DNA of 64,000 bases from Symbiotaphrina buchneri. Its lineage: Eukaryota > Ascomycota > Symbiotaphrinales > Symbiotaphrinaceae. Location of the stretch: NCBI GenBank assembly GCA_001599915.1, contig BCIG01000004.1, positions 620,001 through 684,000 of the forward strand, read 5' to 3'. Below are positions 1 to 11,203 of the stretch, in pieces (position 1 is the first letter of the stretch; every line of letters begins with the position of its first letter). The notes under the pieces are model-generated. The model made no database searches. It was given only the letters and a program-made list of their open reading frames with translations, and was not told the origin of the DNA. The translations under genes were made by a program, and so were the position numbers.

Positions 1-1391
1 TTGGCCCGTCACACGAAGGACCACGACGGGGTCCTCGAAGGGGAAGCAGTTGAGTATGTCTTTGAGATACAGAATCCCTGGCGGATATACTTGATCGCCG
101 CGGATGGTGCCACCGGCCATGATGGCGCAGTCAGCACCGTAGTAATAGCGCATCAGATCCGAGACGAAGTTGCCAAGATTAGACTCCCGTGTCCGAACAG
201 TAGTGAAGCGGCCGTCGAGAGGGGACGCGGTGTAGCCGATCGGCTTTTCAAGTTTGGACTTCAAACTATTGGACAGGTCGTTCAATAAAGCCACCATTGA
301 CGGTTCCTCTGGAATGGAAGATACTACGTCTCGTCTGATGATGTCAAAGTCCCAGCCAGAGCCTTGCTCTTTCCGCCGCGCCTCGATGTAACTTAGTTGC
401 TTGAAATCAGTGCCAGACCTAAGGACATGCGTGCCATTGATCAGGCTATGGCTATAGTAGTGGTCATGGCCACCTAGTATAATATCGACCAGGCCTGGAG
501 GGACATCTTCTGCTAGCTTGTTGTCGTTCGGTTCTCTCATATGAGTGAGAGCAACGATCATCTCCGCGCCATCTTTCTTCAGCTGCGGAACAAGATCTGC
601 TGCCGCTTTCGCCGGAGGGATGGTAATAAGGTTTGGCGGAAGCGAATTGATTGTCTCGAGCCATTCTCGCTCTGCTAGTCCTATGATACCAACCTTGATC
701 CCATTTGACACGGTTAGGATGATGGTCTTCTCGCAGTTTGCAAGAGCGACGCCTTCTCCCAGAGCAGGGTCTAACACATTGGCCAAGAGCCATGGAAAGT
801 TGCACTTTGATCGTAAATGGCGAAACTGGGCAACGCCAAAGTCAAGATCATGGTTCTACTGTTCGGTCAGTCATGTGCTTCAAACAATCCGGTAGTCCAG
901 GGATTGTGCGGAGTCAAGGTGGCTCGCGGCGACAGGATTTGATGGCGCTGTTGATATAAGAACAGAAACCCAGAGGGTAAAAAAAGGGCAAAGGAAACTT
1001 TTAAGAGAAGAGGCATGAATAAAGAATACCTGAAAATTAAGATATCGGGACATATAATGATTATAGGGGTAGCCGTACTCACACCGACACAAGCCACATC
1101 TGTACCCAGGTTATTCAGGACAGGAACCATATGCCTGCCTTTTGTCACGCTGGACTCTATGCTTGGATTGAAGGCATCACCAGAGAAGAAAGTCAGCAGC
1201 TTTGGCTGATCTGCATATTCGGGAGCGGAGCGATAGTGGTCGACCAAAGTCTTGAAGCGGGCAATGCCGCCAACGGGCTCAGCAGATTCAGCCTCGACAT
1301 GGTAGACATCGTTGTAGTGCAGCAGTCGCAAATCTAGCGGGCCAGTACGGCCGGATGCAAATGTGGTTGACTCGGACCGGATCTCTGCCAT
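1..1391 (-). CDS. 5'-nucleotidase / 2',3'-cyclic phosphodiesterase family metallophosphoesterase (partial, 3' end off window)
   Basis: Two exons are seen, 1391..1083 and 855..1; the protein is still open at base 1. The 227-bp intron 856..1082 has donor GTGAGT and acceptor TAG, and splicing it joins a metal-binding motif across the junction (VG|NHDLDFG). Other family motifs are LLHYNDVYH near residue 24, FFSGDAFNPS, and LGGHDHYYSH; together these are the metal-ligand motifs of the calcineurin-like phosphoesterase domain of UshA-type 5'-nucleotidases. The part ending at base 1 (KDILNCFPFEDPV, then VVLRVTG) belongs to the C-terminal 5'-nucleotidase domain. No signal peptide is visible at the N-terminus, so it is probably intracellular, like other fungal members. 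Known for the family: hydrolysis of nucleoside monophosphates or related phosphoesters with two metal ions. The exact substrate cannot be read from the sequence. Confidence 0.9.
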
Positions 1392-2196
1392 GCTGAGCTA
1401 AGATCACTTTAAAGCGCGTTTCCTCTCTCCTGCGTGCAGATCATCCAGGTGAAACTAGGGCAGACGTTTCACGGATAACACGGTTCCCTCGCGCGCATCC
1501 TGTACGTATTCTGTACTGTACGCGTGTACCTGTATTCCGAAGATAAGTTGATAAAATATACTTAGCCAAAATGCAGCTTGCCAAGAAGACGACGAGTGGA
1601 TTAAGTTCTAGCACTTATCCCAGCACGAAGATGGAACTGCGGTGAAGGAGGTCCTGCTGCTTGATATCAATCCTGAAGAAGTACTCTGTACCTAGGTACC
1701 CTGCAAGCGGAATCCGGCGAGCCGGCAGTGGTTGAATCGAATTATGATGGCATCGATAAAATGACATGAGGTACCTCGCTTGGCGCTTCGTCAGTGCCTG
1801 TGCTTAGGTACCTTTAGCCGTTAATTTAGCCTTGCGTCTGACAAGCAAGCAAGGCTCGCACCTCAGGTTTTTGAGAGAGAATTTAGGGTAATATTCACAT
1901 GCGTCCGCTAAGGATTGCTTGTCTTCTTTTTTGAGTAAATTCAGGGCTCCTTGTCTGGGACCCACCCCACCCTTTTCTATACGCGGACCGACAACCTACT
2001 TCGTACCCTGACATTTTTGCGAAGGGTCAAACATCATCAATAATCATCATTATCATCCACGCTCACTGCTTCCTCTGACTCCTCTACCTAAACTCCTGAC
2101 CCCTCGTTCACGACCTATTCCTTCTCTACCATTTAGATGCTCGAGTGACCCTTACAACACCACGCCCACTGGCCACCTGATATTCGCATCGGAGAG
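1392..2196. other. Divergent intergenic region with AGGTACCT-type palindromes
   Basis: About 800 bases between the divergently transcribed nucleotidase (leftward) and histidine-phosphatase gene (rightward), so it should hold both promoters. CT-rich sequence precedes the rightward start. The palindrome GGTACC occurs three times, within CTAGGTACCC near 1693, GAGGTACCTC near 1769 and TAGGTACCTT near 1805. I see no coding sequence. Confidence 0.5.
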
Positions 2197-4282
2197 ATGC
2201 CTTCTCCTCCGCCCGCCGTTGTAATCGTTGTCCGGTATGTATGAGGAGCTCGAGGACAGCTGCTATACTCGATGGTATTGGTCAGAATGGTCTCTGGATG
2301 CTAACTATTCATAAAGACACGGTGCGCGCCTCGACGCCGCGGACAAGCAATGGCACTTGACCTCGCCGACCCCATACGACCCTCCCCTCACATACGGCGG
2401 TTGGACACAGTCTAGGGCTTTGGGAGCGAGGATTGAGGATCTGCTTTATGCAAGGGAGCAGTCAAGTGAAGAGGCACAGGCAGAGTCACCGTCGACGCGC
2501 CAGAGTCTAGGCAATGGGGATACCGCCATGGATGGTACCCATCACCAGCACCATAAGCACAAAGGTCGGAAACGGAGGCACAAGGTCTACATACACTCAT
2601 CACCATTTCTGCGATGTATTCAGACATCCGTTGCCATCAGTGCCGGGATGGCTGAGTATGCGGGGACAATGCAGCATCGTCCTCATATCTCACAGCTCCA
2701 TTCACGCACAAACCGCACCTCTTCAATCGATTCTCCCAGGCTTGCGCCGATTCTGGAGCCTGGCGCGGGTCAGCATGATACTTCTTGGAAGCCATCCGTG
2801 CCGAGCCCGAAGAAGGCCACGATACGCATCGACGCATTTCTCGGGGAATGGCTTTCGCCCGACTATTTCGAGCAGATCACCCCTCCCCCAAATTCCGTCA
2901 TGATGGTTGCGGGGGCTAAGGCAGACCTCTTACGTCGTGCAGAGCCTATTCCTGGGAGCAACTCGCCCACTATATCAAGTCCGGGGAACTTCCCTGGTGG
3001 GTGGTCAGCGGCCCTTGCAGCTCGGCCAGCAGCAGGGGACGAGGCTGGTCTAGACTCTCTATCGACATTAGAGGGCTCACAGCCATCTCCAAGGAGACGT
3101 GACCGCGCAAGCAGCCAGAGCAGCGTTGGAAGCGGCTCGAGCAAGTCGAGTGCACTGGGTACCACAAGGATCTCGACGAATCTTAGTCCAGACGTAGGGG
3201 GCTATACACCGCCAAAGCCTACTTGGGCCATCTCGCCTTCTGATCCAATACCACCGGGATATGTTGCCCACGCACGGGATGCGTGCGTGAACGTCGACTA
3301 TCAGTGGGACAGCATGCGCCCTCCGCAGGACTGGGGTAACGGTGGGGAATATGGAGAGGAATGGGGGTCCATGCACAAACGGTTCCGGAAAGGTCTCCAT
3401 CATATGATCAATTGGTATAAAAATCAACCACAGGAAACATCAGAAGACCCGGATGAGGTCGTCGATACGGTCCTTATTATCGTCACTCATGGAGCCGGAT
3501 GCAACGCCCTCATTGGAGCTCTCAAGAATCAGCCTGTTTTGATGGATGTGGCCATGGCTTCGTTGACGATGGCTGTGAGGAAAGATATCATTTATGGACG
3601 CTCTGCTCTTCCCGAAATCGAAGAGGTCTCTGTCAATCCAAACTTTAGGACAAGCTCCAGTACAGGGGGAGGGCAAGTGGAGGTGTCAGATTGCTACGAC
3701 GTCAAGCTTGAGGCATCTACCGAGCACCTCCGAGCAGGTGCTAACCCTCTAGCTGTTCCTCAATTGCAACTTCCTCGCATTTCAATACCACGCCTTCGCC
3801 CCGAAAATCAAAGCAATGCAGACAATCGGCCCACCCTGGCAGACTATGGTCGCGCGGCGACCATTGCGACCGGTGCTTTACGCCGGGGCAGCTTGGCCTC
3901 AGCTCTTCAGCCCGGATCGACTGTGGTGCAGAGTTCTACAGCTCGTGGATTGACTGGCTTGTGGGCCGGGCCGAGCCCGATCAGCGCCGCTCCCGAGGAG
4001 CCAGGACCAGGTGACGACATGGTGCTCAATTTCGGCCATTCGGACAATGACCCTGCCCCTGTCGAGAGAGCGAAGCAAGCAGACGAGCGGGCAAGAGCGG
4101 CAGAAAAAGCAAGAGCGGACAGTCCTAACAATCGAGGCTCGCCATCCCCGGCGCCTGGGTTAGGACGCACGAATAGTCAGCGGGGCTTATGGGGAGATGC
4201 GGCAGCTCTTCAGCCCGCTATCGAGCGGGAGATGGCAGCGACTCCCAAGAGACGCTGGACCGTTACCGAAAGGCATATGTAA
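2197..4282 (+). CDS. Histidine phosphatase (phosphoglycerate mutase-like) superfamily protein
   Basis: Exons 2197..2234 and 2317..4282 give 667 residues. The intron 2235..2316 has donor GTATGT, branch CTAAC at 2301 and acceptor AAG. Splicing creates the family hallmark VIVVRHGARLD at residues 9-19, with the phospho-acceptor His at 14; this fixes the start at 2197. The second catalytic His is in VTHGAGCNAL (His about 404). Between them lies a long Ser/Pro/Arg-rich insert (about residues 100-320). The C-terminal third is also low complexity, with an Ala/Arg-rich charged segment near the end. Fungal proteins of this type are usually annotated as phosphoglycerate mutase family proteins, and some resemble the phosphatase domain of UBASH3/STS proteins. 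Substrate is unknown. It ends convergent with RPB5, about 560 bp away. Confidence 0.85.
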
Positions 4283-4841
4283 AGAAGCTTTCCAAGTTTG
4301 GCCGTCTGCAGGCACAGATGGGAAATCCTACTTGATCTTCGCAGCGAGCACGTGGTCCAAATGGGATCACTTCCACGGCATAGGCATAGGGCAGGGCATC
4401 CGCAATGATACCTTGAATCTCTCGGCGTACTGGGCTTTGGTCATCGGTCATCACCTGTCACGGTGTCTCTCACAATTTTCTCTCCTCCTGAATCTGTTCA
4501 TAGCGCTCCATACCATCATAGCGATAGCGAATACGATGTGTTCTTTGGCTCTGAACATTCCGTCATAGCAGCAAGCAGTCTGGCATTGGGCAGTCTGGCA
4601 TTGGATACATGTCAAACATGGGCATCTGATCTCCAAGGACCGTCAACTGAGATCAAATTGTCTTTGGATGATATTTTTAGGTCGAGATTGTAGTCCTCTT
4701 TTTGCACAGCACGGTAGATTACACACGCTGCATCTAAACGCCATGCTGCCTGCCTGACTCAAAATCACATACCCCTTCGAACGCCATGTCGCCGGTAGGC
4801 TTTTTATCCTGTCCATGCACTAACCCAGCATCCCCCACGGC
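4283..4841. other. Convergent intergenic region
   Basis: Shared 3' flank of the histidine-phosphatase gene and RPB5. It contains a near-direct repeat of GGCATTGGGCAGTCT / GGCATTGGATAC around 4580-4615. No gene is supported. Confidence 0.4.
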
Positions 4842-5700
4842 TCATATCGCCCATCTGTAACTGGCATATCTCCCCGCCGTCTCGGACTTGCGAATAATCT
4901 TCACGACCTGGCCCCTCTTCAAACCGTAATACCTAGCCACCGGATCGCTGACCTGGATACGCGGCAACTGGCTCTCCTTCAGGCGGTACCTCTCCAGGAG
5001 CTTCTGCTTCTCCTCGCGGCTGAGCAGGACATGCCTGGGCACGAGCTCGTGGTGCGTGATGTTGACGAGCAGCTCCTGCTCCAAGAACGTCTCGATCACG
5101 GCCGGCTGCACGGTCGGGATGATCTTCAGCGCCGCGGGCGTGATGGGCACGTTGGTCACCAGGATGCCGGTGCTGAAACCCCGCTCGGCGATGTGGTGCG
5201 CGAATTGCCGCATGTGCTTGATCCCGATCGAGTTGTCGGCCACGAAGTCCACCCAGATCGTCCCCACCTGCGGCTGTGTTGCGGCGTGCGCACCGTTGGC
5301 GGGAGGCGCGAATTTCTCGAGCATGGCTTGTGTAGGTCTGGCGGAGAACTTCATCTTTTGTCGACTGCAGCGTTGCGCTGTTAGCACCCATGACGGAGGG
5401 AGAAGGAGCAGTTACGAATAGCCACGTACTCAGGGAGACCACTGCCATCACTATACTGCGCTGCAAAATCTTCAAGAGAGATGTGCACTTCTTCCTCGGT
5501 CAGTTCATAGCCCTGCAGCGGAGGAGTCAGCCTTCTTTGTCCCGTCAAGCATCTGCGAGCATGCAAGGCTCTTCAAGCACTCAAAAGGCACTGACCCGAT
5601 CCTGAACGAGTTCGTGGACGGTCCGCCATGCTCTCCAGAGTCGCGAGAGCTCGCGCTCGGCGTCTGCGGCGTCCCGCTGCGCTTGTTCTCCAGCAGACAT
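4842..5700 (-). CDS. RPB5: RNA polymerase I/II/III shared subunit RPB5 (RPABC1)
   Basis: Three exons, 5700..5596, 5512..5430 and 5364..4842, give 236 residues (yeast RPB5 is 215). Introns are 83 and 65 bp. The N-terminal jaw domain reads [34 protein letters not shown] across the first junction. The highly conserved C-terminal assembly domain follows: [50 protein letters not shown] and GRYASYRW at the C-terminus. This is one of the five subunits shared by all three nuclear RNA polymerases. It binds at the downstream DNA jaw and contacts RPB1. A short insert relative to yeast (about residues 78-92, [13 protein letters not shown]) lies between the two domains. The first donor, GTCAGT, is slightly weak, but the frame and the family alignment require it. 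It is divergent from MTG2. Confidence 0.96.
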
Positions 5701-5940
5701 GGCGACGAGTTGTGTGATGTGAGTGAGAGACTGCAGGGTTGGCGATCTTTTTGATGTCGCAGGTCAAAGAAAATGGAGGCACGGTTGCCGGGACGGAACT
5801 TGCCGCGTCAAAAGTTCGATTGGAGGTCACTCAAAGCCTCCTCCAACTGTGCAGGCACAACGCGCCACTCTGTGTGGAGTCTTTGTCTCACCAGCATAGC
5901 TTTGGCCGGGAGGAGGGTCTATTAGCCCTCGAAGCACATA
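5701..5940. promoter_or_regulatory. Short bidirectional promoter between RPB5 and MTG2
   Basis: Only 240 bases separate the two ATGs, so the pair of growth-related genes (an RNA polymerase subunit and a mitoribosome GTPase) must share this interval for transcription start. No TATA box stands out. Regulation in common is an inference. Confidence 0.5.
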
Positions 5941-7665
5941 ATGTCACCGTCCAGGGGTTGCCAGTTCCTTCAAGGGACCCTGGCGCCCTTCCTCTACCCG
6001 CGGTTCTGCCTTTCGCCCCGTCCTCTTGTCATAGTCACCCGGCGAGGCTTATCGACAACCATGAGGGTTAGGCAACAAGCCTCTCCTGGGCAGGACTTTG
6101 AGCACGATGTCGAGACATCAATATCGGGGCCTGCTGCCCCTTTTACGGATTCCTGCACACTGTCTATTTTTTCCGGGGGCGGCGGCCATGGCTGCGTATC
6201 CTTTCTTCGAGAGAAATACATCGCGTTCGGGCCTGCGAACGGAGGAGACGGCGGCCATGGCGGAAGCGTCTATATCCGCGCTGTAGATGGCGAGACATCT
6301 CTGCATAAGCTGGCCCGAAGAGGGCAAGTCAAAGCTGGAAGAGGAGGCAATGGGCAAGGCAAAGCTAGAGGCGGAATGAGAGGAGAAGATATCATAGTCG
6401 ATGTGCCTGTTGGGACTGTGATCAGAGAGATCGACCGGGTGGACTTGACTCCCCGGAAGGGCACCCCGGAAGGCTGGATCTACTATCCTGGTGAAGTGGG
6501 CAAGGGTGAGAGAAGAGAGGGCAGGCCTGTCCCTGATGACCCTCCTGGGGGACGCCTGGCTTCGTTGAAGCGCTCACGCTCCGATTTGATGCAACCGATT
6601 GGGCCCATAAATCTTGATCTCTCATCGCCGACGGACCATCCCATACTTCTTGCCGTTGGTGCTCCTGGAGGTCTGGGCAACCCGCACTTCGTAGCTTCGG
6701 ATGTTCCAAGACCCAAGGTTGCAACACGTGGTGGGCAGGGCATAAGGATCACCCTGCAGATGGATCTCAAGATCCTCGCCGACGTTGGTCTCGTTGGAAT
6801 GGCCAACGCTGGGAAGAGTACGCTTGTACGAGCGTTAACACGAAGTAAGACCCGAGTCGGCCATTGGGCGTTCACGACGTTGCGGCCAAACGTGGGTACC
6901 GTGGTTCTGGATGATCTGAAAGGGCGCTCCAAGTACTGGTCAGGAAAGGGGGGAGAGCCGCGAACGCGCTTCACCATTGCAGACATACCAGGGCTCGTCA
7001 AGGATGCGCATCTTGACCGGGGCATGGGAATCAGCTTCTTACGGCACATTGAGCGAGCAAAGATCTTATCTTTCGTGGTGGATCTAAGCAGCCCTGGAGG
7101 GGCTGTAGAAGGCCTAAAGGCGCTCTGGAGGGAGTTGTCCGCCTACGAGCGGCTGAAAGAGCAGGAAGCTCTCAAGCGAGAAGGACCCAGAGAATGTGAC
7201 CGTGAAGGCCTCGTGGAGTGGAATCCGGCAAAGGTATTCGGAAGCAACCTTAGTGACGAAGAAGCCGCTGCTCTCGAGCTTGAACAACCTCGCTTCCGCG
7301 CGACGTCTCCTCTCTCCGTCTCTGCCGGCACGAAAGTCTCCAGCAAACCCTGGTTGGTGGTGGCCACCAAAGCCGACCTGCCCGAGACGCAGGGCGAGTT
7401 CTTAGCCTTGAAGGGGTACCTCGACGATGTTACGGCTGGTAGGGTTGAGCATCCTGCTGGTCATGGCGGTGCTTGGGCCAAGGGGATCGAGGTCGTGCCT
7501 GTTTGCGCCATGAAGGGGGAGGGCGTAGCAGGCATTGTTGACGTCGTTGTCAGACTGCTTGATGCTGAGCAAGGAAAGTCGCGGCCAAGTCCGCTGAAGG
7601 AAGCGGCCTCTTTGGATGATCAGTATCTGGCCCAGGGCAGCAGAGTCATGGAAGGATATGCATAG
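5941..7665 (+). CDS. MTG2: Obg-family GTPase, mitochondrial ribosome assembly factor
   Basis: A single exon of 574 residues. The first ~50 residues are rich in Arg, Ser and hydrophobics without acidic residues, as expected of a mitochondrial presequence. The Obg fold follows, with Gly-rich runs FSGGGGHGCVSF and GPANGGDGGHGGSV near residues 77-105 and GRGGNGQGKARGG near 133-145. The GTPase domain has G1 GMANAGKST (286-294), G3 DIPG (348-351) and G4 TKAD (476-479). A G5-like segment, VPVCAMKGEGV, comes later. Yeast MTG2 acts in assembly of the mitochondrial large ribosomal subunit. The Obg domain carries two charged inserts (about residues 155-225) not seen in bacterial Obg. No intron is needed. 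The next gene is 457 bp downstream. Confidence 0.93.
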   Translation: MSPSRGCQFLQGTLAPFLYPRFCLSPRPLVIVTRRGLSTTMRVRQQASPGQDFEHDVETSISGPAAPFTDSCTLSIFSGGGGHGCVSFLREKYIAFGPANGGDGGHGGSVYIRAVDGETSLHKLARRGQVKAGRGGNGQGKARGGMRGEDIIVDVPVGTVIREIDRVDLTPRKGTPEGWIYYPGEVGKGERREGRPVPDDPPGGRLASLKRSRSDLMQPIGPINLDLSSPTDHPILLAVGAPGGLGNPHFVASDVPRPKVATRGGQGIRITLQMDLKILADVGLVGMANAGKSTLVRALTRSKTRVGHWAFTTLRPNVGTVVLDDLKGRSKYWSGKGGEPRTRFTIADIPGLVKDAHLDRGMGISFLRHIERAKILSFVVDLSSPGGAVEGLKALWRELSAYERLKEQEALKREGPRECDREGLVEWNPAKVFGSNLSDEEAAALELEQPRFRATSPLSVSAGTKVSSKPWLVVATKADLPETQGEFLALKGYLDDVTAGRVEHPAGHGGAWAKGIEVVPVCAMKGEGVAGIVDVVVRLLDAEQGKSRPSPLKEAASLDDQYLAQGSRVMEGYA

Positions 7666-8122
7666 CTGGCTAGCGAAAAGGAATATGAGCGCATAAATAA
7701 ACTGTCTACTCCCAACCTGATATTGCCTGTTGCTTATCTCTCTTCCTGCAGTCAGGGGCACGCTGCGTCTCGCGTCCTGCTCTGCCTGATTGATGGAATT
7801 GTCCGAGTTGAGATATGGTCTGCACTGATCCCGCTCCGTGAATGCTTTCAGCGCCCGTTTGTCTGCTGCAGTAGGCTTCCTGCATGATCAACATGCCTGA
7901 CTGAAACACCCCTCGCCTTCTAGACGGCAATCAGTAGTCAAAAGTCAACCACCCAGGACTCATACGATCATCTAAAGGCAGAGCAGGCAGGTGTGACCAA
8001 GGTATCCTCATCAGCAAACTCATGCACATACCCACCGACCGCTACTTACGCTCACTTAGATCACCAAATACACTCACATCAACTCACTCACCCTCCACTC
8101 CTCACACGCAGACGTACACAGC
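7666..8122. other. Intergenic region with CT-rich leader
   Basis: It holds the 3' flank of MTG2 and, in its last ~100 bases, a CT/CA-rich stretch typical of a fungal 5' leader before the ATG at 8123. No gene is seen. Confidence 0.4.
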
Positions 8123-8464
8123 ATGGACTCTTCCGGCTTCCCCAGCACCGAGCCGAGTCACATCTACACCGTCGCAATCTCCATCCGGCGCGACGCCGCC
8201 GACCAAACAGTGCTGAACCGGCACATCATCCGCACGCACCGCAGCCTTGCCGCCGCCAACGTCTACGCACAGGCTTTATTCAACCAAAGGGCGTGTACAG
8301 AGACCGGCAGGAAGCGCAAAGACTGGCAGCGCTTCGTTGTCGAGTTTTTCCTTGTTGACGGCGAGGAGATGGGTCTGTTCTCGGGGGTTGCGGAGGATAG
8401 GAGGGGCAGGATCGCGGACAAGTATGTCATCGTGGAGGTGGAGCGCGTGCCCTTGTTCGGTTGA
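8123..8464 (+). CDS. Small conserved-looking protein of unknown function
   Basis: A single exon of 113 residues, with a good start context (ACAGCATGG) after a pyrimidine-rich leader. The protein is compositionally normal and has no signal peptide or membrane segment. It opens with a likely strand (HIYTVAISIRRDAADQTVLN) followed by RHIIRTHRSLAAANVYAQAL, a likely helix, then KRKDWQRFVVEFFLVDG, and ends YVIVEVERVPLFG. The alternating beta/alpha character and the lack of low complexity suggest a real folded protein. I do not recognise the family and assign no function. It lies between MTG2 and an MFS transporter that is convergent with it. Confidence 0.65.
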   Translation: MDSSGFPSTEPSHIYTVAISIRRDAADQTVLNRHIIRTHRSLAAANVYAQALFNQRACTETGRKRKDWQRFVVEFFLVDGEEMGLFSGVAEDRRGRIADKYVIVEVERVPLFG

Positions 8465-9120
8465 GCGTGCTGGAGGGAATTGTTTGTCCTGCCTGGCGAA
8501 CATCGATGGTGTGTACCGCTGGAGTTCTATGGAGGAGTCGTGATGATCGCTTCCGGGTATCTGTTGGGATCAAACTATCCGTCATGCTGTCAAGCCGTTC
8601 AGTATTCTGCCACACATTCTCATGTTGCCAGCAAAGCACATGCGCACGTCAGGGAGCATATTTGGATGCAATTAAGTCGCATGGCGGTTGCATTGCAGTA
8701 TCAAGCGCTCAGTTTATTGAAGACCAAGCATAACGACAGGCGCAGCCGCAAGCGCGGTAAGACAAACAGCAGAATACCTCCCAATTCCAGTTACCCGATG
8801 CTTCCTTCATTGCTCAACCGTGTAATGCAACCCGCTCAGAAGCAAAAGAAAAGAACAAGAGCCAATATCAATATGAGTGGTCGATGCAAGCCTCTGTGCC
8901 TGAGAGCGCCGTCCATCTTCTCCATCTACCGAGCAAAATATAACGAGAGAATTGTAGGAGTTGAGGCGAAGTGTGTGTAATTAGACTTGGCGCATGTAGA
9001 CAAAGTCTAGGAGCAGCGAGCGGATGGGTATTGTTGGTAGTTTATAAGCAATAATGCGCCGTCGATGCAGAACCGATATAAAAAGTCTTTGGAGGCGTAG
9101 GATGGGCGAGTTTCCTATCA
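8465..9120. other. Convergent intergenic region
   Basis: 656 bases of shared 3' flank between the small protein and the MFS transporter. It is rather rich in A and G with no coding signal I trust. Confidence 0.4.
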
Positions 9121-11203
9121 TCACGAACGAGGAATTTCGTCTTTGCTGACGTCCTCCGGGACTACAGCCTCTTCCGCGAATGGTGGGCCGCCAGCGGCCG
9201 CGAGAGTCGTTTGGCTGCTTGAAACAGAGACATCCAGGTAAGGACAAGCCTCTTCCAGGTCGATCTCATCCTCAGCTTCGACTGGTTGGGTACTGAACCT
9301 CGTATCAACGTCTTTCCAGAACAAGCTTTCAATGGCTCCGATGGTAGCCACGAGACCGCAAGCCCACCATGCAAAGCCAGAGAAGCCCTTGTTCAGCCCC
9401 CATGCCTGGATGATTCCAGAAATTGTGGGTCCGAATGCTCTTGCCAGGCTTGCAGTAGATGCTGCAACGCCATTGATGACGCCCAGAAGCTGCGAGGACG
9501 GCGCAGAATTCGCAAGCAGGATATTCTGGGATGGATAAGACAGCACCTGAGCAGTCACCTTCCAAATGAGCACTAGCGGGATTCCCACGAGCTGAAGGCT
9601 ATGTGGAAGCAAAGATATGTACGGAATCATGAAGTAGAGCACCGGATAAGAGAACACGATGAATCTGAAAGTCTTCAGGGGTCCGAGGCGGCGGACGATG
9701 AACGGGAATACCAAGAGCTGTGCCCCCATCTGGAAGAAGCCTTGCAATGAGGCAATGAGGCCAACATCATGAGCAGAAAGGCCAAACCCGCCAAGGAACT
9801 TGAATGGCAGGGACGGAGGAACGTCGGACGTTGGCATACTTAGGAAAACAGACAGGAGCTGTTCAAAGGACATTGTATGACTATTTATCAGGGTTAATTG
9901 GTCGAACAAAGACAAGGTGATCAAGGGGGTAGCTTACTAAGCCAGGATCCCATATCCAATAATGATCAAAACGACCTGGCGCGTGAAGGCCGACCAGACA
10001 GAGAGCGATTTCCGGCATTGCTTAGGTTTGATAGGTAAAGCAGGAGGGCTAGACGGTGCCAAGGTTGGGGAAGATTCGCTGCTAGAATACCCAGCGGGCA
10101 GTTCCTCCTCCAGTAAGGAGTATTTCTCCAGAGGACTGGCATCCTCTGCTGCTAAGTGGTGAATCTCTCCCTTTGAACTGGAACGAGACGGCCAATTGAA
10201 CCAGCTCAGGATCCAGTTGCCTGCTTGGAGGCCCCGGTCGACGTTCAATTTCTTCTCCTCATGCGTCTCTTCCAGGAATAATATGCCAATTACCACTCCG
10301 CAGACGACGATGGAAGTACAGACAAGGTTTGGTAGAAGATAAGGAAACCGGTCGAAAATAGTGCCACGCGCGAAGACCGAAGGGTAGTTTGTGTAAGGCT
10401 GCGCCAGGATTCCTCCTAGGGCGGGACCGAGAACAGACCTTAGATCACAATTAGCTACTGTCAGAGGGAATGACATGGGATATCTCTCTACTCACCCTAG
10501 CGACCATACAAATGGCATTACAGCATAAACACTAGCTGTTCATGTGTCAGGAGTAACTCCCTACACAAGGTCCTTGACCATTACTCACGTTCATGCTCCT
10601 TGACCTTCACTAGCTCCGCAACCGTGGTTTGGAGGACCCCGATATTACTACAAGCCGTGGCGTCAGCTTTTCCTCTTTTGTGCGCCCCAAGTTCCACTCA
10701 CCCATTCAAAAGGCCGCCCAAGGCACGTGCGAAAAGAGCAAGCGGAAGGCTCTTTGCAAATCCAAATATCAGCATGCTCAGACCTGTCCCAGCCAAGCCG
10801 CATATCAGGACCGGTTTTCTGCCAATCCTATCACTCAATCTGCCCCAGAAGACCCCGGCTGAGCATTCCGCGAACGCATAAGCGGAAGTGACCATTCCTG
10901 CGTATATTGCGATCTGGCTTTCATCCTCGGTGATCTCGAAGGACTGTATCATGTAGTAGATGTATGGGAAGATGGACATGAAAGCGATTGGTTCACAGAT
11001 TCGGCATAACGCTACGGCGAACAGTAGTGTCAGCGACGAAACTCTAGCATGGAGGCGGGGTACAGAATGTAGCTTTGGATGCCGTGGAGACGAGCACGCG
11101 AGACCTTTTCTGAATTGGACATACCTAACACAAATAGCTGCCTGTACGGAAAAGGAGGTATCCGAGAAGGATCACCGGCTCGGCCGCTTCCCTTCATCTT
11201 CAT
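9121..11203 (-). CDS. Major facilitator superfamily transporter (DHA1-like, YCR023C/ZIFL type)
   Basis: Six exons: 11203..11125, 11011..10702, 10647..10589, 10535..10496, 10438..9938 and 9880..9121, giving 582 residues; introns are 53-113 bp. Start chosen at the first in-frame ATG (11203), giving PFPYRQLFVLALCRICEPIAFMS across the first junction. Twelve membrane segments are expected in two groups of six, separated by a long polar loop (about residues 210-300) rich in Ser and Glu. Motif A is visible as GRLSDRIGRKP after the second segment, and a motif-C-like run is SLGSVLGPALGG. The C-terminus is an acidic soluble tail (EAEDEIDLEEACPYL). This subfamily includes yeast YCR023C and plant ZIFL carriers; the substrate cannot be predicted. 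The fourth exon is only 40 nt. Its 5' side faces the 4-kb gene-free stretch. Confidence 0.92.

Noticed and set aside
5031-5421. Plus-strand frames antisense to RPB5
   Set aside because: They are shadows of the conserved RPB5 coding strand.
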